A stretch of DNA of 22,068 bases, from the NCBI GenBank assembly GCA_910589635.1, contig CAJUTD010000043.1, forward strand, positions 4,456-26,523. Direction: 5' to 3'. Shown here one piece after another: positions 12,677-21,042 of this stretch. The notes beneath the pieces are model-generated. The model was not told where the DNA came from and did not search any database. It saw nothing but the letters and a program-made list of their open reading frames with translations. This DNA is from an uncultured Lachnospiraceae bacterium (lineage in GTDB: Bacteria > Bacillota > Clostridia > Lachnospirales > Lachnospiraceae). The translations under genes were made by a program, and so were the position numbers. The number at the start of each line of letters is the position of its first letter. Position 1 is the first letter of the stretch.

Positions 12677-14917
12677 ATGGGAGAAATTAAGATTTTATCT
12701 CCGCTGAATGGCAAGGCAATTCCGATAGAGCAGGTTCCGGATGACGTTTTTGCAGAGAAAATTATGGGAGACGGTGTGGCAATTATGCCCACAGATGGCA
12801 CAATCCACAGTCCGGTGGATGGAACGATTGCAACCGTAGCTGAGACACTTCATGCATATGGATTTACGTCGGAGGACGGCGTGGAAATGCTTGTGCATTT
12901 TGGACTGGAGACAGTAGCGCTTGAAGGGAAAGGCTTTACTTCGCATGTGCAGGAGGGGGATTCGGTAAAGGCTGGGCAACTGGTTGCCGAAGTAGATATG
13001 GAGTTTTTAAAAGCACAGGGAATTAATACGGTGACACCGGTGGTAATCTGTGACGGCGCAGACGACGAGACGTTGCGTTTTACTTATGGGGAAGTGAAAG
13101 CCGGGGATGTACTCGTAAAAAGCGCAACCGATGCGTCAGCAGATGGACAGCAGGTGAATGCGCAGGATAAAAAGGAGCATAAAGAGACAGAAAGCGTTCA
13201 GGGTAAGGATGCCTATAAAGAGGCAGAAAGCGCCAAAGATAAAGAGGAGCGTAAGCAGGAGGCAGAGAAACAGCCAAAGAAGAAGTTTGCAATTAATTTT
13301 GATTTTTTACAAAAACTAGGTAAGGTGCTTATGACGGTCATTGCCGTGATGCCGGCGGCTGGCCTGATGATTAGTATTGGAAATCTGATTGTTATTGCCG
13401 GAGGCGACGCCGGTATTGTGCAAACGGTTGGCAATACAGTTGCAGAAATTGGTTGGGCAATCATCAATAACCTGCATCTTTTATTTGCTGCGGCAATTGG
13501 CGGTTCCTGGGCAAAGGAGCGGGCAGGCGGCGCATTTGCAGCAGTCATTTCCTTTGTTTTGATTAATAAAGTGACAGGCGTTGTATTTGGTGTGACCGCG
13601 GATATGCTTAACTCTGCGGATGCTGTCACGCACACGCTGTTCGGGCAGGAGATTCCGGTGGCGGATTATTTTGTAAATGTGCTCAATGCGCCAGCTTTGA
13701 ATATGGGTGTATTTGTAGGTATCATTGCCGGGTTTGTAGGTGCGACGGCTTATAATAAATATTATAATTTCCGCAAGCTTCCCGATGCGTTATCCTTCTT
13801 TAACGGCAAACGTTTCGTACCGTTGGTGGTTATCTTCTATTCCACAGTTACCGCATTGGTGTTGAGTGTTATCTGGCCGGTTGTACAGACAGGAATCAAC
13901 AACTTTGGTATTTGGATTGCCAATTCTTCCGATACTTCACCGGTTTTGGCGCCGTTTATATACGGGACATTGGAGCGTTTGCTGCTGCCATTCGGACTGC
14001 ATCATATGTTGACGATTCCGATGAATTACACTTCTTTCGGAGGCACTTATACCGTGCTTACCGGGGCGAATGCAGGCACGCAGGTATTCGGACAGGACCC
14101 ATTGTGGCTGGCATGGGTGACAGATTTGATTAACTTTAAGGGAGCCGGGGATATGGCTTCTTACAATGAGTTGTTGACAACGGTAACGCCGGCGCGTTTT
14201 AAGGTTGGGCAGATGATTGGAGCGACCGGGCTTTTGATGGGATTTGCACTGGCAATGTACCGCCGGGTGGAGCCGGAGAGAAAGAAACAGTATAAGTCGG
14301 TATTTCTTTCTATCGTGGCAGCCGTATTCTTGACAGGCGTTACGGAGCCGCTTGAGTTCATGTTTATGTTTGCAGCGCTGCCGTTATATATTATCTATGC
14401 GATTTTGCAAGGTCTGGCCTTTGCATTGGCGGGCGTTATCGACCTTCGTTTGCACTCCTTTGGCAATCTGGAATTTATCACGAGGATTCCCATGTCGTTA
14501 AAGGCAGGGCTAGGTGGAGACATCTTAAACTTTGTCATCAGCGTGGTGGTATTTTTTGCCATTGGCTATGTGGTCGCGTACTTTATGATTGGCAAGTTTA
14601 AATTTGCCACTCCCGGGCGTCTGGGCAATTATCTTGATGAGGAGGAAAATGGCGAGGGCGGCGAGAAATCTGCTGCCGGTGGAAGCGAGCAGGCGGAGAA
14701 GATTATTGCTTTGCTTGGCGGAAGGGAAAACATTACGTTGGTAGACGCCTGTATGACGAGGCTGCGTGTGACGGTTAAGGACGTGAATAAGGTAGCAGAG
14801 CTGCCGGAGTGGAAAGCGCAGGGAGCCATGGGGTTGATTAAGAAAGATAACGGTATTCAAGCGGTGTATGGACCGAAAGCAGACGTTTTGAAATCAGATA
14901 TCAATGATATATTATAG
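12677..14917 (+). CDS. PTS transporter subunit IIABC, glucose/maltose (Glc) family
   Basis: The 746-residue permease imports and phosphorylates a sugar. The domain order is IIA-IIC-IIB. IIA (about 1-150) has GVAIMPTDGTIHSPVDGT and the phospho-accepting His74 in EMLVHFGLETV, with His59 as its partner. A charged Lys/Glu linker (about 152-208) joins it to IIC (about 210-640, some ten membrane segments) with PAAGLMISIGN, ALSFFNGKRFVPLVV, LLLPFGLHHML and TGVTEPLEFMFMF. IIB (about 665-746) has phospho-accepting Cys692 in DACMTRLRVTV. The Glc-family signatures are clear; glucose, maltose or another alpha-glucoside cannot be distinguished, but MalQ downstream favours maltose-type sugars. Classical PtsG has IIA at the C-terminus, so the order is a variant. 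The ribosome site is AGGAGG (12663-12668). It heads a six-gene operon. Confidence 0.93.
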   Translation: MGEIKILSPLNGKAIPIEQVPDDVFAEKIMGDGVAIMPTDGTIHSPVDGTIATVAETLHAYGFTSEDGVEMLVHFGLETVALEGKGFTSHVQEGDSVKAGQLVAEVDMEFLKAQGINTVTPVVICDGADDETLRFTYGEVKAGDVLVKSATDASADGQQVNAQDKKEHKETESVQGKDAYKEAESAKDKEERKQEAEKQPKKKFAINFDFLQKLGKVLMTVIAVMPAAGLMISIGNLIVIAGGDAGIVQTVGNTVAEIGWAIINNLHLLFAAAIGGSWAKERAGGAFAAVISFVLINKVTGVVFGVTADMLNSADAVTHTLFGQEIPVADYFVNVLNAPALNMGVFVGIIAGFVGATAYNKYYNFRKLPDALSFFNGKRFVPLVVIFYSTVTALVLSVIWPVVQTGINNFGIWIANSSDTSPVLAPFIYGTLERLLLPFGLHHMLTIPMNYTSFGGTYTVLTGANAGTQVFGQDPLWLAWVTDLINFKGAGDMASYNELLTTVTPARFKVGQMIGATGLLMGFALAMYRRVEPERKKQYKSVFLSIVAAVFLTGVTEPLEFMFMFAALPLYIIYAILQGLAFALAGVIDLRLHSFGNLEFITRIPMSLKAGLGGDILNFVISVVVFFAIGYVVAYFMIGKFKFATPGRLGNYLDEEENGEGGEKSAAGGSEQAEKIIALLGGRENITLVDACMTRLRVTVKDVNKVAELPEWKAQGAMGLIKKDNGIQAVYGPKADVLKSDINDIL

Positions 14918-14923
14918 TAACAA

Positions 14924-14964
14924 GTTCAGCCGGCAGGCGTCTTTGCGAATGGCGTGGGCTGAAC
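14924..14964 (+). other. Intercistronic hairpin between PTS and phosphatase-fold gene
   Basis: GTTCAGCC (14924-14931) and GGCTGAAC (14957-14964) form a perfect 8-bp stem around 25 bases. No T tract follows, so it is more likely an mRNA processing or stabilising element giving different levels of PTS and downstream enzymes than a terminator. Confidence 0.45.
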
Positions 14965-14996
14965 GGATGCGATGCAATGTATAAAGGAAAAACAGT

Positions 14997-15881
14997 ATGA
15001 AAATCATGACATTAAACGCGCACAGCCATGGCGTGGATTTGCCGGCAGGCATATTTGAGAAAAATCTTGATTATTTGGCAGATTGCATTTTGCAGCAGCA
15101 GGTAGATGTAATTGCATTACAGGAGGTATGCCAGACGCAGAGCGCCGATACTGTGAAGGCAGGACAAATTCACAGATTTATAGCGGCAGGTGGGGAAGAA
15201 GGAATTGACGATTTGGCAGAGGCAGGCAAAAAGACGGTCATCCGGCAGGATAATTATGTATGGCGGCTTATACAAAAGCTGGAGCAAAAAGGTTCTCAAT
15301 ATGACTGGACCTGGGATGGCATAAAAACAGGATATGGCATATTTGACGAGGGGCTTGCTATCATCAGCAAGTTCCCCATCGAAAATGTGCAAACGTATTA
15401 TCTTTCCAATTCCCGCGATTATCAGAACTGGAAGACGAGAAAGGCAATTGCGGCGGACGTCTCTGTTGGAGCGCAAAAAGTTTGTTTTGCCTGCACTCAT
15501 ATGGGGTGGTGGGAGGATGAGGAAGAACCGTTTGCCAGCCAGATGGATTTGCTTCAAAAGGAGCTGTCCGAAAAGGAAGGAAAGATTTTTCTGATGGGTG
15601 ATTTCAATAGTCCGGCGAAGGAGAGGAATACAGGCTACGATTACGTGAAAAACTATGGATGGCTGGACACCTGGCAGCTTGCCGGAAACGGCATACATGA
15701 GATAACAGTTCCTGGAAAGATTGACGGTTGGAGCGAGGAAGCAGAAAAAGGCTTGTGTATCGACTATATTTGGGCGAACCATCCGGCGAACGTCGTATCT
15801 TCGAGAATCGTGTTTTCTGGGCAGAAGGAGCCGGTGATTTCAGATCATTTTGGAATATTAGCGGAAATTAATGAGAAATGA
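14997..15881 (+). CDS. Endonuclease/exonuclease/phosphatase (EEP) family metal hydrolase
   Basis: This 294-residue, leaderless, probably cytosolic enzyme has the full set of EEP (DNase I/sphingomyelinase-like) motifs: Asn7 in MTLNAH, metal-binding Glu43 in IALQEV, His168 in ACTHMG, Asp202 and Asn204 in LMGDFNSP, Asp256 in CIDYIW, and the Asp283-His284 pair in ISDHFGI. The fold hydrolyses phosphodiesters or phosphomonoesters of nucleic acids, inositol phosphates, lipids or sugars. Its position between a sugar PTS and malQ suggests a phosphorylated sugar or related metabolite, but that is inference. The start follows AAGGAAA with a short spacer. Its stop TGA overlaps an in-frame ATG (ATGA) upstream of the chosen malQ start. 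Confidence 0.87.
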   Translation: MKIMTLNAHSHGVDLPAGIFEKNLDYLADCILQQQVDVIALQEVCQTQSADTVKAGQIHRFIAAGGEEGIDDLAEAGKKTVIRQDNYVWRLIQKLEQKGSQYDWTWDGIKTGYGIFDEGLAIISKFPIENVQTYYLSNSRDYQNWKTRKAIAADVSVGAQKVCFACTHMGWWEDEEEPFASQMDLLQKELSEKEGKIFLMGDFNSPAKERNTGYDYVKNYGWLDTWQLAGNGIHEITVPGKIDGWSEEAEKGLCIDYIWANHPANVVSSRIVFSGQKEPVISDHFGILAEINEK

Positions 15882-15898
15882 GGAAGCGAGGAAGAAGC

Positions 15899-17404
15899 AT
15901 GAGAAAAAGTGGAATTTTACTCCCAATTAGCAGCCTGCCGTCTGCTTATGGGATCGGCTGCTTTTCCAAAGAGGCGTATGAGTGGGTGGATTTTCTAAAA
16001 AAGGCAGGGCAGGGCTGTTGGCAGATTCTTCCGCTTGGTCCTATCGGATATGGGGATTCTCCTTACCAGTCGTTTTCGTCTTTTGCCGGCAACCCATATT
16101 ATATCAGCCTGGAAAAGCTGATTTCTTATGGATGGCTGACAGAGGAGGAATGCGAGAGTGCCGATTGGGGAGCGGATGAGCGGTATGTCGATTATGGCCT
16201 GTTGTATGAGAATAGATTTGCCCTGTTAAGGAAAGCTTTTCAAAAAAGCGGGATTGAGAAGAATCCGCAATTTCGGAAGTTTCAGGAGGAAGAGAAGGAT
16301 TGGCTGAGAGACTTTGCGCTATTCATGGCATTGAAAGAAGAAAATGAGGGAAAACCTTGGACTTTGTGGGAAGAAGATGTAAAATACAGAAAGGAAGAGG
16401 TTTTAAGAGATAAGGCGAAAGAACTTGCGCAGGAGATATGCTATTATGAATTTTTGCAGTTTGAGTTCTATCGCCAGTGGTTGGAATTAAAGAATTATGC
16501 AAATAGCCAGGGCGTGGAGATTATCGGTGATATTCCGATTTATGTGTCTATGGACAGCGCCGACGCCTGGGCCGGCAGAGAGTTATTTCAATTTGATGAA
16601 CATGCAAAGCCCAAAGCGGTTGCCGGTTGTCCGCCGGACGGTTTCTCGGCGGTCGGTCAACTGTGGGGAAACCCGCTTTATGATTGGGACTACCACCGCG
16701 TCAGCGGATTTGCCTGGTGGATGCGGCGGCTTCGCTTTTGTTTCCGTATGTATGACGTGGTGCGGATCGACCACTTTCGCGGGTTTGATGAATATTATGC
16801 GATACCTTATGGAGCAGTGGACGCCAGAGAAGGTAAATGGCAAAAAGGGCCGGGTATAGCTTTATTTGAGAAGGTGAAGCAGGTGTTTGGCGACCGGGAA
16901 ATCATTGCCGAGGATTTGGGCTATGTGACAGATTCTGTGCGAAAGCTGGTGGCAGACAGCGGATATCCGGGCATGAAAGTGTTGGAATTTGCCTTTGATT
17001 CCAGGGATTCGGGAAGCGCCAATGATTATCTGCCGTACAATTATGAAAGAAACAGCGTGGTATACACGGGGACACATGACAATGAGACGATTACCGGATG
17101 GTTCTGTGAAGGGCTGAAAGAGGAAGAAAGGCAGACGGTCCGGGAATATCTCTGTGACTTTAAGCACAAGGATGAGGAGATGTATTTGCCTCTGGTGTGT
17201 ACGGCGATGGCGAGCGTTTCCAAGTTGTGTGTGATTCCGTTGCAGGACTGGCTGGGTTATGATAACCGTGCGAGAATCAATGTGCCTTCCACCACAGGGG
17301 AAAATTGGCGATGGCGGGTAAAGAAGAAGGAATTGACCGAAGAATTGGCGGGGACAATTTATGCAGCAGTAAAGCGGTATGGAAGAGAGGAAAGAAAAGG
17401 ATAA
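15899..17404 (+). CDS. malQ: 4-alpha-glucanotransferase (amylomaltase, GH77)
   Basis: MalQ transfers alpha-1,4-glucan segments between maltodextrins and releases glucose. The 501-residue GH77 protein begins MRKSGILLPISSLPSAYGIG as in many family members. It contains GDSPYQSFSSFAGNP, GDIPIYVSMDSADAW, PPDGFSAVGQLWGNPLYDW, the nucleophile Asp291 in VVRIDHFRGF, the acid/base Glu338 in IIAEDLG and the transition-state Asp394 in GTHDNET; it ends near TTGENWRWRV. I choose ATG 15899, after GAGGAAG at 15888-15894. An ATG at 15878 overlapping the preceding stop is also possible and would add seven residues. In the operon it would process maltose or maltodextrin imported by other routes, or dextrins formed inside the cell. 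Confidence 0.96.
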   Translation: MRKSGILLPISSLPSAYGIGCFSKEAYEWVDFLKKAGQGCWQILPLGPIGYGDSPYQSFSSFAGNPYYISLEKLISYGWLTEEECESADWGADERYVDYGLLYENRFALLRKAFQKSGIEKNPQFRKFQEEEKDWLRDFALFMALKEENEGKPWTLWEEDVKYRKEEVLRDKAKELAQEICYYEFLQFEFYRQWLELKNYANSQGVEIIGDIPIYVSMDSADAWAGRELFQFDEHAKPKAVAGCPPDGFSAVGQLWGNPLYDWDYHRVSGFAWWMRRLRFCFRMYDVVRIDHFRGFDEYYAIPYGAVDAREGKWQKGPGIALFEKVKQVFGDREIIAEDLGYVTDSVRKLVADSGYPGMKVLEFAFDSRDSGSANDYLPYNYERNSVVYTGTHDNETITGWFCEGLKEEERQTVREYLCDFKHKDEEMYLPLVCTAMASVSKLCVIPLQDWLGYDNRARINVPSTTGENWRWRVKKKELTEELAGTIYAAVKRYGREERKG

Positions 17405-17423
17405 GTAACGGAGGTGGCAGGAT

Positions 17424-19043
17424 ATGGTGAAATTTTATGGAAAACCGGTGTATAAGGGTATTGCGGTTGGTCCGGTGGTGGTGCTGAAAAAAGAAGACCA
17501 GAAAGTAAAGCGCAGGAAGGTAGACAGTCCAGAAGAAGAAGTTGCAAGGGTCGAACGGGGAGTGAAAACTGCCCAGGAACAGTTGCAGGCATTGTATGAA
17601 AAAGCCGTTGTTGAGGTGGGCGAGGCCAGCGCGGCGATTTTTGAAGTGCACCAGATGATGTTGGAAGACGAGGATTATTTGGACGCCATTTACAATATGA
17701 TTCGCGCGGAACAGGTAAATGCCGAGTATGCCGTGGCGGTGACCGGCGATAATTTTTCCAAGATGTTTGCCGGAATGGATGACGATTATATGAAAGCCCG
17801 CGCCGCGGATGTCAAAGATATTTCTAACCGCCTCGTGCAGTGTGTCAGCGGAAATCAGGAAGCCGGGCTGAACTTTAAAGAGCCGTCCATTATCGTGGCG
17901 GACGATTTGAGCCCCAGCGAGACGGTACAGATGGATAAGAAAAAAATTCTGGCGTTCGTTACGGTTCATGGTTCCGCCAATTCCCATACCTCTATATTGG
18001 CACGGATGATGAATATTCCGGCTTTGATTGGCGTGCCGCTGGATTTGGATAAAATACAGTCGGGGATGAAGGCCGTCGTAGACGGCGTTCAAGGAGAAGT
18101 CGTCTTTGAGCCGAATGAGTTTGTCTGTGAAGAGGCGGAGCGCAAAATTAAAAAGGAACAGGAGAAATTACAGCTCTTACAGGAGCTGAGAGGGAAAGAG
18201 AATGTAACGCAAAGCGGCAGGGAAGTCAACGTTTATGCCAATATTGGCGGTATCGGGGACGTCGGTTACGCCCTGGAAAACGATGCGGGCGGCGTTGGGC
18301 TTTTCCGCAGCGAATTTCTCTATCTCGGGAGAGATGATTTCCCGACCGAAGAAGAGCAGTTTCAGGCATATCGGCAGGTGTTACAGACGATGGGCGACAA
18401 AAAAGTGATTATTCGTACCCTGGATATCGGGGCGGATAAGCAGGTGGATTATTTTAACCTGGGAAAAGAGGATAATCCGGCTATGGGGTATCGTGCTATC
18501 CGCATTTGCCTCAAACAGCCCGACATCTTTAAGACGCAGCTACGCGCATTGTTCCGGGCAACCGTATATGGAAACCTTTCCATTATGTATCCGATGATAA
18601 CTTCCACGGAAGAAGTGGAAAAAATCTATGCGATTGTGGGCGAAGTTAAGGAAGAATTAACAAAAGAACAAATTACATTCAAGGACCCGGAGCAGGGAAT
18701 TATGATTGAGACTCCGGCGGCGGTAATGATCAGCGATAAACTGGCGCAGATGGTGGATTTCTTCAGCGTGGGCACCAATGACCTGACGCAGTATACGCTT
18801 GCCATTGACAGGCAGAACGAAAAGCTGGATGATTTCTATAATCCGCATCATGAAGCGATTCTGGCAATGATACAGATGATTACTGACAATGCCCACAAAC
18901 ATGGAAAATGGGCGGGAATCTGCGGTGAATTAGGCTCAGACTTGGAACTTACGGAAACATTTGTTAAAATGGGAATTGATGAATTATCCGTCTCTCCCTC
19001 AATGGTGCTGCCGTTGCGGAAACGCATTCGGGAAATAAAATAA
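17424..19043 (+). CDS. ptsI: PTS Enzyme I (phosphoenolpyruvate-protein phosphotransferase)
   Basis: Enzyme I takes phosphate from phosphoenolpyruvate and passes it to HPr. The 539-residue protein is slightly shorter than the usual 570 but has all parts: N-terminal HPr-binding helical domain (about 1-145), swivel domain with the phospho-accepting His188 in VHGSANSHTSILARMMNIPA, and the C-terminal PEP-binding barrel with GLFRSEFLYL, IIRTLDIGADK, GIMIETPAAV, FFSVGTNDLTQY and the active-site Cys500 in AGICGELGSD. GGAGGTGG lies about seven bases before the ATG. It follows malQ by 19 bases and precedes ptsH by 25, inside the sugar operon. General EI genes usually sit with ptsH alone, so this may be the cell's only EI or a dedicated second copy. 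Confidence 0.96.
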   Translation: MVKFYGKPVYKGIAVGPVVVLKKEDQKVKRRKVDSPEEEVARVERGVKTAQEQLQALYEKAVVEVGEASAAIFEVHQMMLEDEDYLDAIYNMIRAEQVNAEYAVAVTGDNFSKMFAGMDDDYMKARAADVKDISNRLVQCVSGNQEAGLNFKEPSIIVADDLSPSETVQMDKKKILAFVTVHGSANSHTSILARMMNIPALIGVPLDLDKIQSGMKAVVDGVQGEVVFEPNEFVCEEAERKIKKEQEKLQLLQELRGKENVTQSGREVNVYANIGGIGDVGYALENDAGGVGLFRSEFLYLGRDDFPTEEEQFQAYRQVLQTMGDKKVIIRTLDIGADKQVDYFNLGKEDNPAMGYRAIRICLKQPDIFKTQLRALFRATVYGNLSIMYPMITSTEEVEKIYAIVGEVKEELTKEQITFKDPEQGIMIETPAAVMISDKLAQMVDFFSVGTNDLTQYTLAIDRQNEKLDDFYNPHHEAILAMIQMITDNAHKHGKWAGICGELGSDLELTETFVKMGIDELSVSPSMVLPLRKRIREIK

Positions 19044-19068
19044 TTTCATTTTAAAGGAGGAAAAAGTA

Positions 19069-19326
19069 ATGCAGAAATTTGAGTATGTAATTAAGGATGA
19101 AGTGGGAATCCACGCAAGGCCGGCAGGGCTTCTTGTGAAGGAAGCGAAAAAGTATCAGAGTGAAATCCGCATTGTAAAGGATGGCAAATCTGCCGCTGCC
19201 ACGAAACTGATGGCAATTATGGGGCTTGGCGTAAAATGTGGGGACACGGTAGCCATAGAAGTGGAAGGCGCAGACGAGGATGCTGCCTGCGAAGGAATCA
19301 AGGCTTTTTTTGAGGGCAATTTGTAA
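19069..19326 (+). CDS. ptsH: HPr phosphocarrier protein lacking the regulatory Ser46
   Basis: HPr relays phosphate from Enzyme I to IIA. The 85-residue protein is full length, with phospho-accepting His15 in EVGIHARPAG (11-20). Numbering is gap-free against B. subtilis HPr through residue 46. The segment KSAAATKLMAIMGLGV (40-55) matches KTVNLKSIMGVMSLGI, but position 46, the serine phosphorylated by HPr kinase, is Lys here and position 45 is Thr. It should therefore function in transport but not form P-Ser-HPr, the CcpA corepressor, unless Thr45 or Ser41 substitutes. AAAGGAGG precedes the ATG. The stop is followed 19 bases later by the acetyltransferase start. Confidence 0.95.
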   Translation: MQKFEYVIKDEVGIHARPAGLLVKEAKKYQSEIRIVKDGKSAAATKLMAIMGLGVKCGDTVAIEVEGADEDAACEGIKAFFEGNL

Positions 19327-19345
19327 CAGTAAGGAGGAGGCCGAA

Positions 19346-19963
19346 ATGACCGAAAAAGAAAGAATGTTATCGGGAAAGCTATATAATCCGTATTTGGTTC
19401 ATGATAATACCTGGGAAAAGAACAGGGAAACACTGGAAAAATTTAATAACCTGTCTTACAAGGACGCCAAAGAAGGAATACGTCTTTTGCAGGGGATTTT
19501 CGGCCATTTGGAAGACGATGCTGTAATCGTTCCGCCTTTTTATTGCGACAAAGGCCCGCAGATTTACATCGGAAAACATTTCTATGCCAATACGGGATTG
19601 TTGATTCTCGATGAAGCTCCGGTGAGGATTGGCGATCATGTGTTTCTTGCGCCGCGTGTCAGTATCTACACGGCGGGACATCCGATTGACGCAAATGTAA
19701 GAAATATGGATCTTGAGTATGCAAAACCAGTGACAATCGGTGATGACGTCTGGATTGGCGGCAACGTGACCGTCAATCCGGGCGTAACAATTGGCAGCAA
19801 TGTTGTCATCGGTTCCGGCAGCGTGGTAACGAAGGATATTCCAAGCGGTGTGGTAGCCGCCGGAAATCCCTGCCGGATTATCCGGCAAATTACGGAAGAG
19901 GACGCTGTGTATTGGAACAGGGAATTGGCCAAGTATCAGGAGGATAGGAAGCATCACGGTTGA
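19346..19963 (+). CDS. Maltose/galactoside O-acetyltransferase (left-handed beta-helix)
   Basis: The 205-residue enzyme is of the LacA/Maa/NodL hexapeptide family, which transfers acetyl from acetyl-CoA to the 6-hydroxyl of sugars. The N-terminal domain has MLSGKLYNPYL and the spacing of the Maa (Mac) domain. Hexapeptide repeats follow from about residue 70: IYIGKHFYANTG, VRIGDHVFLAPRVSIYTAGH with the catalytic His112, then VTIGDDVWIGGNVTVNPGVT, IGSNVVIGSGSVVTKDIPSG and NPCRIIR. I start at ATG 19346 because AAGGAGGAGG precedes it; the frame is open further upstream but would overlap ptsH. It is the last gene of the sugar operon and may detoxify or export excess non-metabolised sugar. Confidence 0.93.
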   Translation: MTEKERMLSGKLYNPYLVHDNTWEKNRETLEKFNNLSYKDAKEGIRLLQGIFGHLEDDAVIVPPFYCDKGPQIYIGKHFYANTGLLILDEAPVRIGDHVFLAPRVSIYTAGHPIDANVRNMDLEYAKPVTIGDDVWIGGNVTVNPGVTIGSNVVIGSGSVVTKDIPSGVVAAGNPCRIIRQITEEDAVYWNRELAKYQEDRKHHG

Positions 19964-19984
19964 ATATGAATAAATTTGGCATTA

Positions 19985-20041
19985 GCGGACATCTTAAATT
20001 TATACAGCATTATAAATTGCAAGTTTTTGTAAAATGTCCGC
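19985..20041. repeat. Nested inverted repeat between acetyltransferase and ldh
   Basis: GCGGACATCTT (19985-19995) mirrors AAAATGTCCGC (20031-20041) with one mismatch, and inside it AATTTATA (19997-20004) mirrors TATAAATT (20011-20018) around CAGCAT. It could be a bidirectional 3' hairpin, an operator for ldh, or a very small mobile palindrome. No T tract follows. No confident ldh promoter was found nearby. Confidence 0.45.
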
Positions 20042-20088
20042 AGCAGATACGGTAGTTTATCAGCATGGCGGGCAGGAAAGAGGTAAAA

Positions 20089-21042
20089 ATGGAAGCACAG
20101 ATGAACCCAAGGAAAGTGGCGGTGATTGGCTGCGGATTTGTCGGTTCCGCCACGGCGTTTGCCTTAATGCAAAGTAAATTGTTTTCAGAGATGGTGCTCT
20201 TAGATGTTGATTTTGATAAAGCGGATGGGGAGGCAATGGATATCGCCCACGGAGTTCCCTTTGCCGGGCAGATGAAAATTTATGCGGGAAATTATGAGGA
20301 TATTGCGGATGCGGCGATCATTATTGTGACGGCGGGCGCAAATCAGAAGCCCGATGAGACAAGGCTGGATTTGGTAAATAAAAACGTTGCCGTCTATAAA
20401 AATATCATTCCGCAAATTGTAGAGCAGGGATTTGAGGGTATCCTGCTGGTTGTGTCAAATCCTGTGGATATCCTGACCTATGCGGCCGTCAAACTGAGCG
20501 GTTTTGCGGAAAACAGGGTTATAGGTTCGGGGACGGTGCTTGACACGGCGAGGTTGAAATGTGCCCTCAGCGAACATCTGGGCGTTGATAGCCGCAACCT
20601 TCATTCTTTTATTATCGGTGAACATGGGGACAGTGAGATTGCGGCCTGGAGCAGTACGAATGTGTCGGGTATACCGCTGGATGATTTTTGTGAAATGCGC
20701 GGACATTTCAACCATGCGCAGGCGATGAGGGAGATTGCCGAAGACGTCAAAAACAGCGCTTATGAGATTATTGAGAAAAAGGACGCCACGTATTACGGGA
20801 TTGCCATGTCAGTAAAACGTATTTGCGAGAGCATTGTCAGGGATGAGAAATCCATCCTGCCAGTGTCCGCCATCCTGCATGGAAATTATGGAATCGAGGG
20901 TATAGCCCTCAGCATGCCGGCGATTGTGGGGGCAAACGGGGTGGAGACGCATGTGCCGATTGCGCTGAGTGATGAGGAAATAGAATCACTTCGCCATTCC
21001 GCTGAGACAATCAGGGGGATTGTATCTGAAATCAATTTATAA
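20089..21042 (+). CDS. ldh: L-lactate dehydrogenase
   Basis: The enzyme reduces pyruvate to L-lactate with NADH, regenerating NAD+ in fermentation. The 317-residue protein has the Rossmann GCGFVGSATA motif (14-23), acidic Asp39 of LLDVD binding the NAD ribose, and the substrate loop ANQKPDETRLDLVNKN. Gln86 marks lactate rather than malate specificity (malate dehydrogenase has Arg). Catalytic Arg92, Asp152 and Arg155 in TVLDTARLK and His179 in IGEHGDSE are all present. I start at ATG 20089, preceded by AAAGAGG (20077-20083); an ATG at 20065 has no ribosome site. It is probably transcribed separately from the sugar operon, with the nested inverted repeat between, though read-through would couple sugar uptake to lactate formation. 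Confidence 0.95.
   Translation: MEAQMNPRKVAVIGCGFVGSATAFALMQSKLFSEMVLLDVDFDKADGEAMDIAHGVPFAGQMKIYAGNYEDIADAAIIIVTAGANQKPDETRLDLVNKNVAVYKNIIPQIVEQGFEGILLVVSNPVDILTYAAVKLSGFAENRVIGSGTVLDTARLKCALSEHLGVDSRNLHSFIIGEHGDSEIAAWSSTNVSGIPLDDFCEMRGHFNHAQAMREIAEDVKNSAYEIIEKKDATYYGIAMSVKRICESIVRDEKSILPVSAILHGNYGIEGIALSMPAIVGANGVETHVPIALSDEEIESLRHSAETIRGIVSEINL

Noticed and set aside
17277..18092. Long open frame on the minus strand opposite malQ and ptsI
   Set aside because: It lies wholly antisense to two well-identified genes, has no ribosome site and gives an unconserved-looking His/Phe-rich product typical of reverse-frame shadows.
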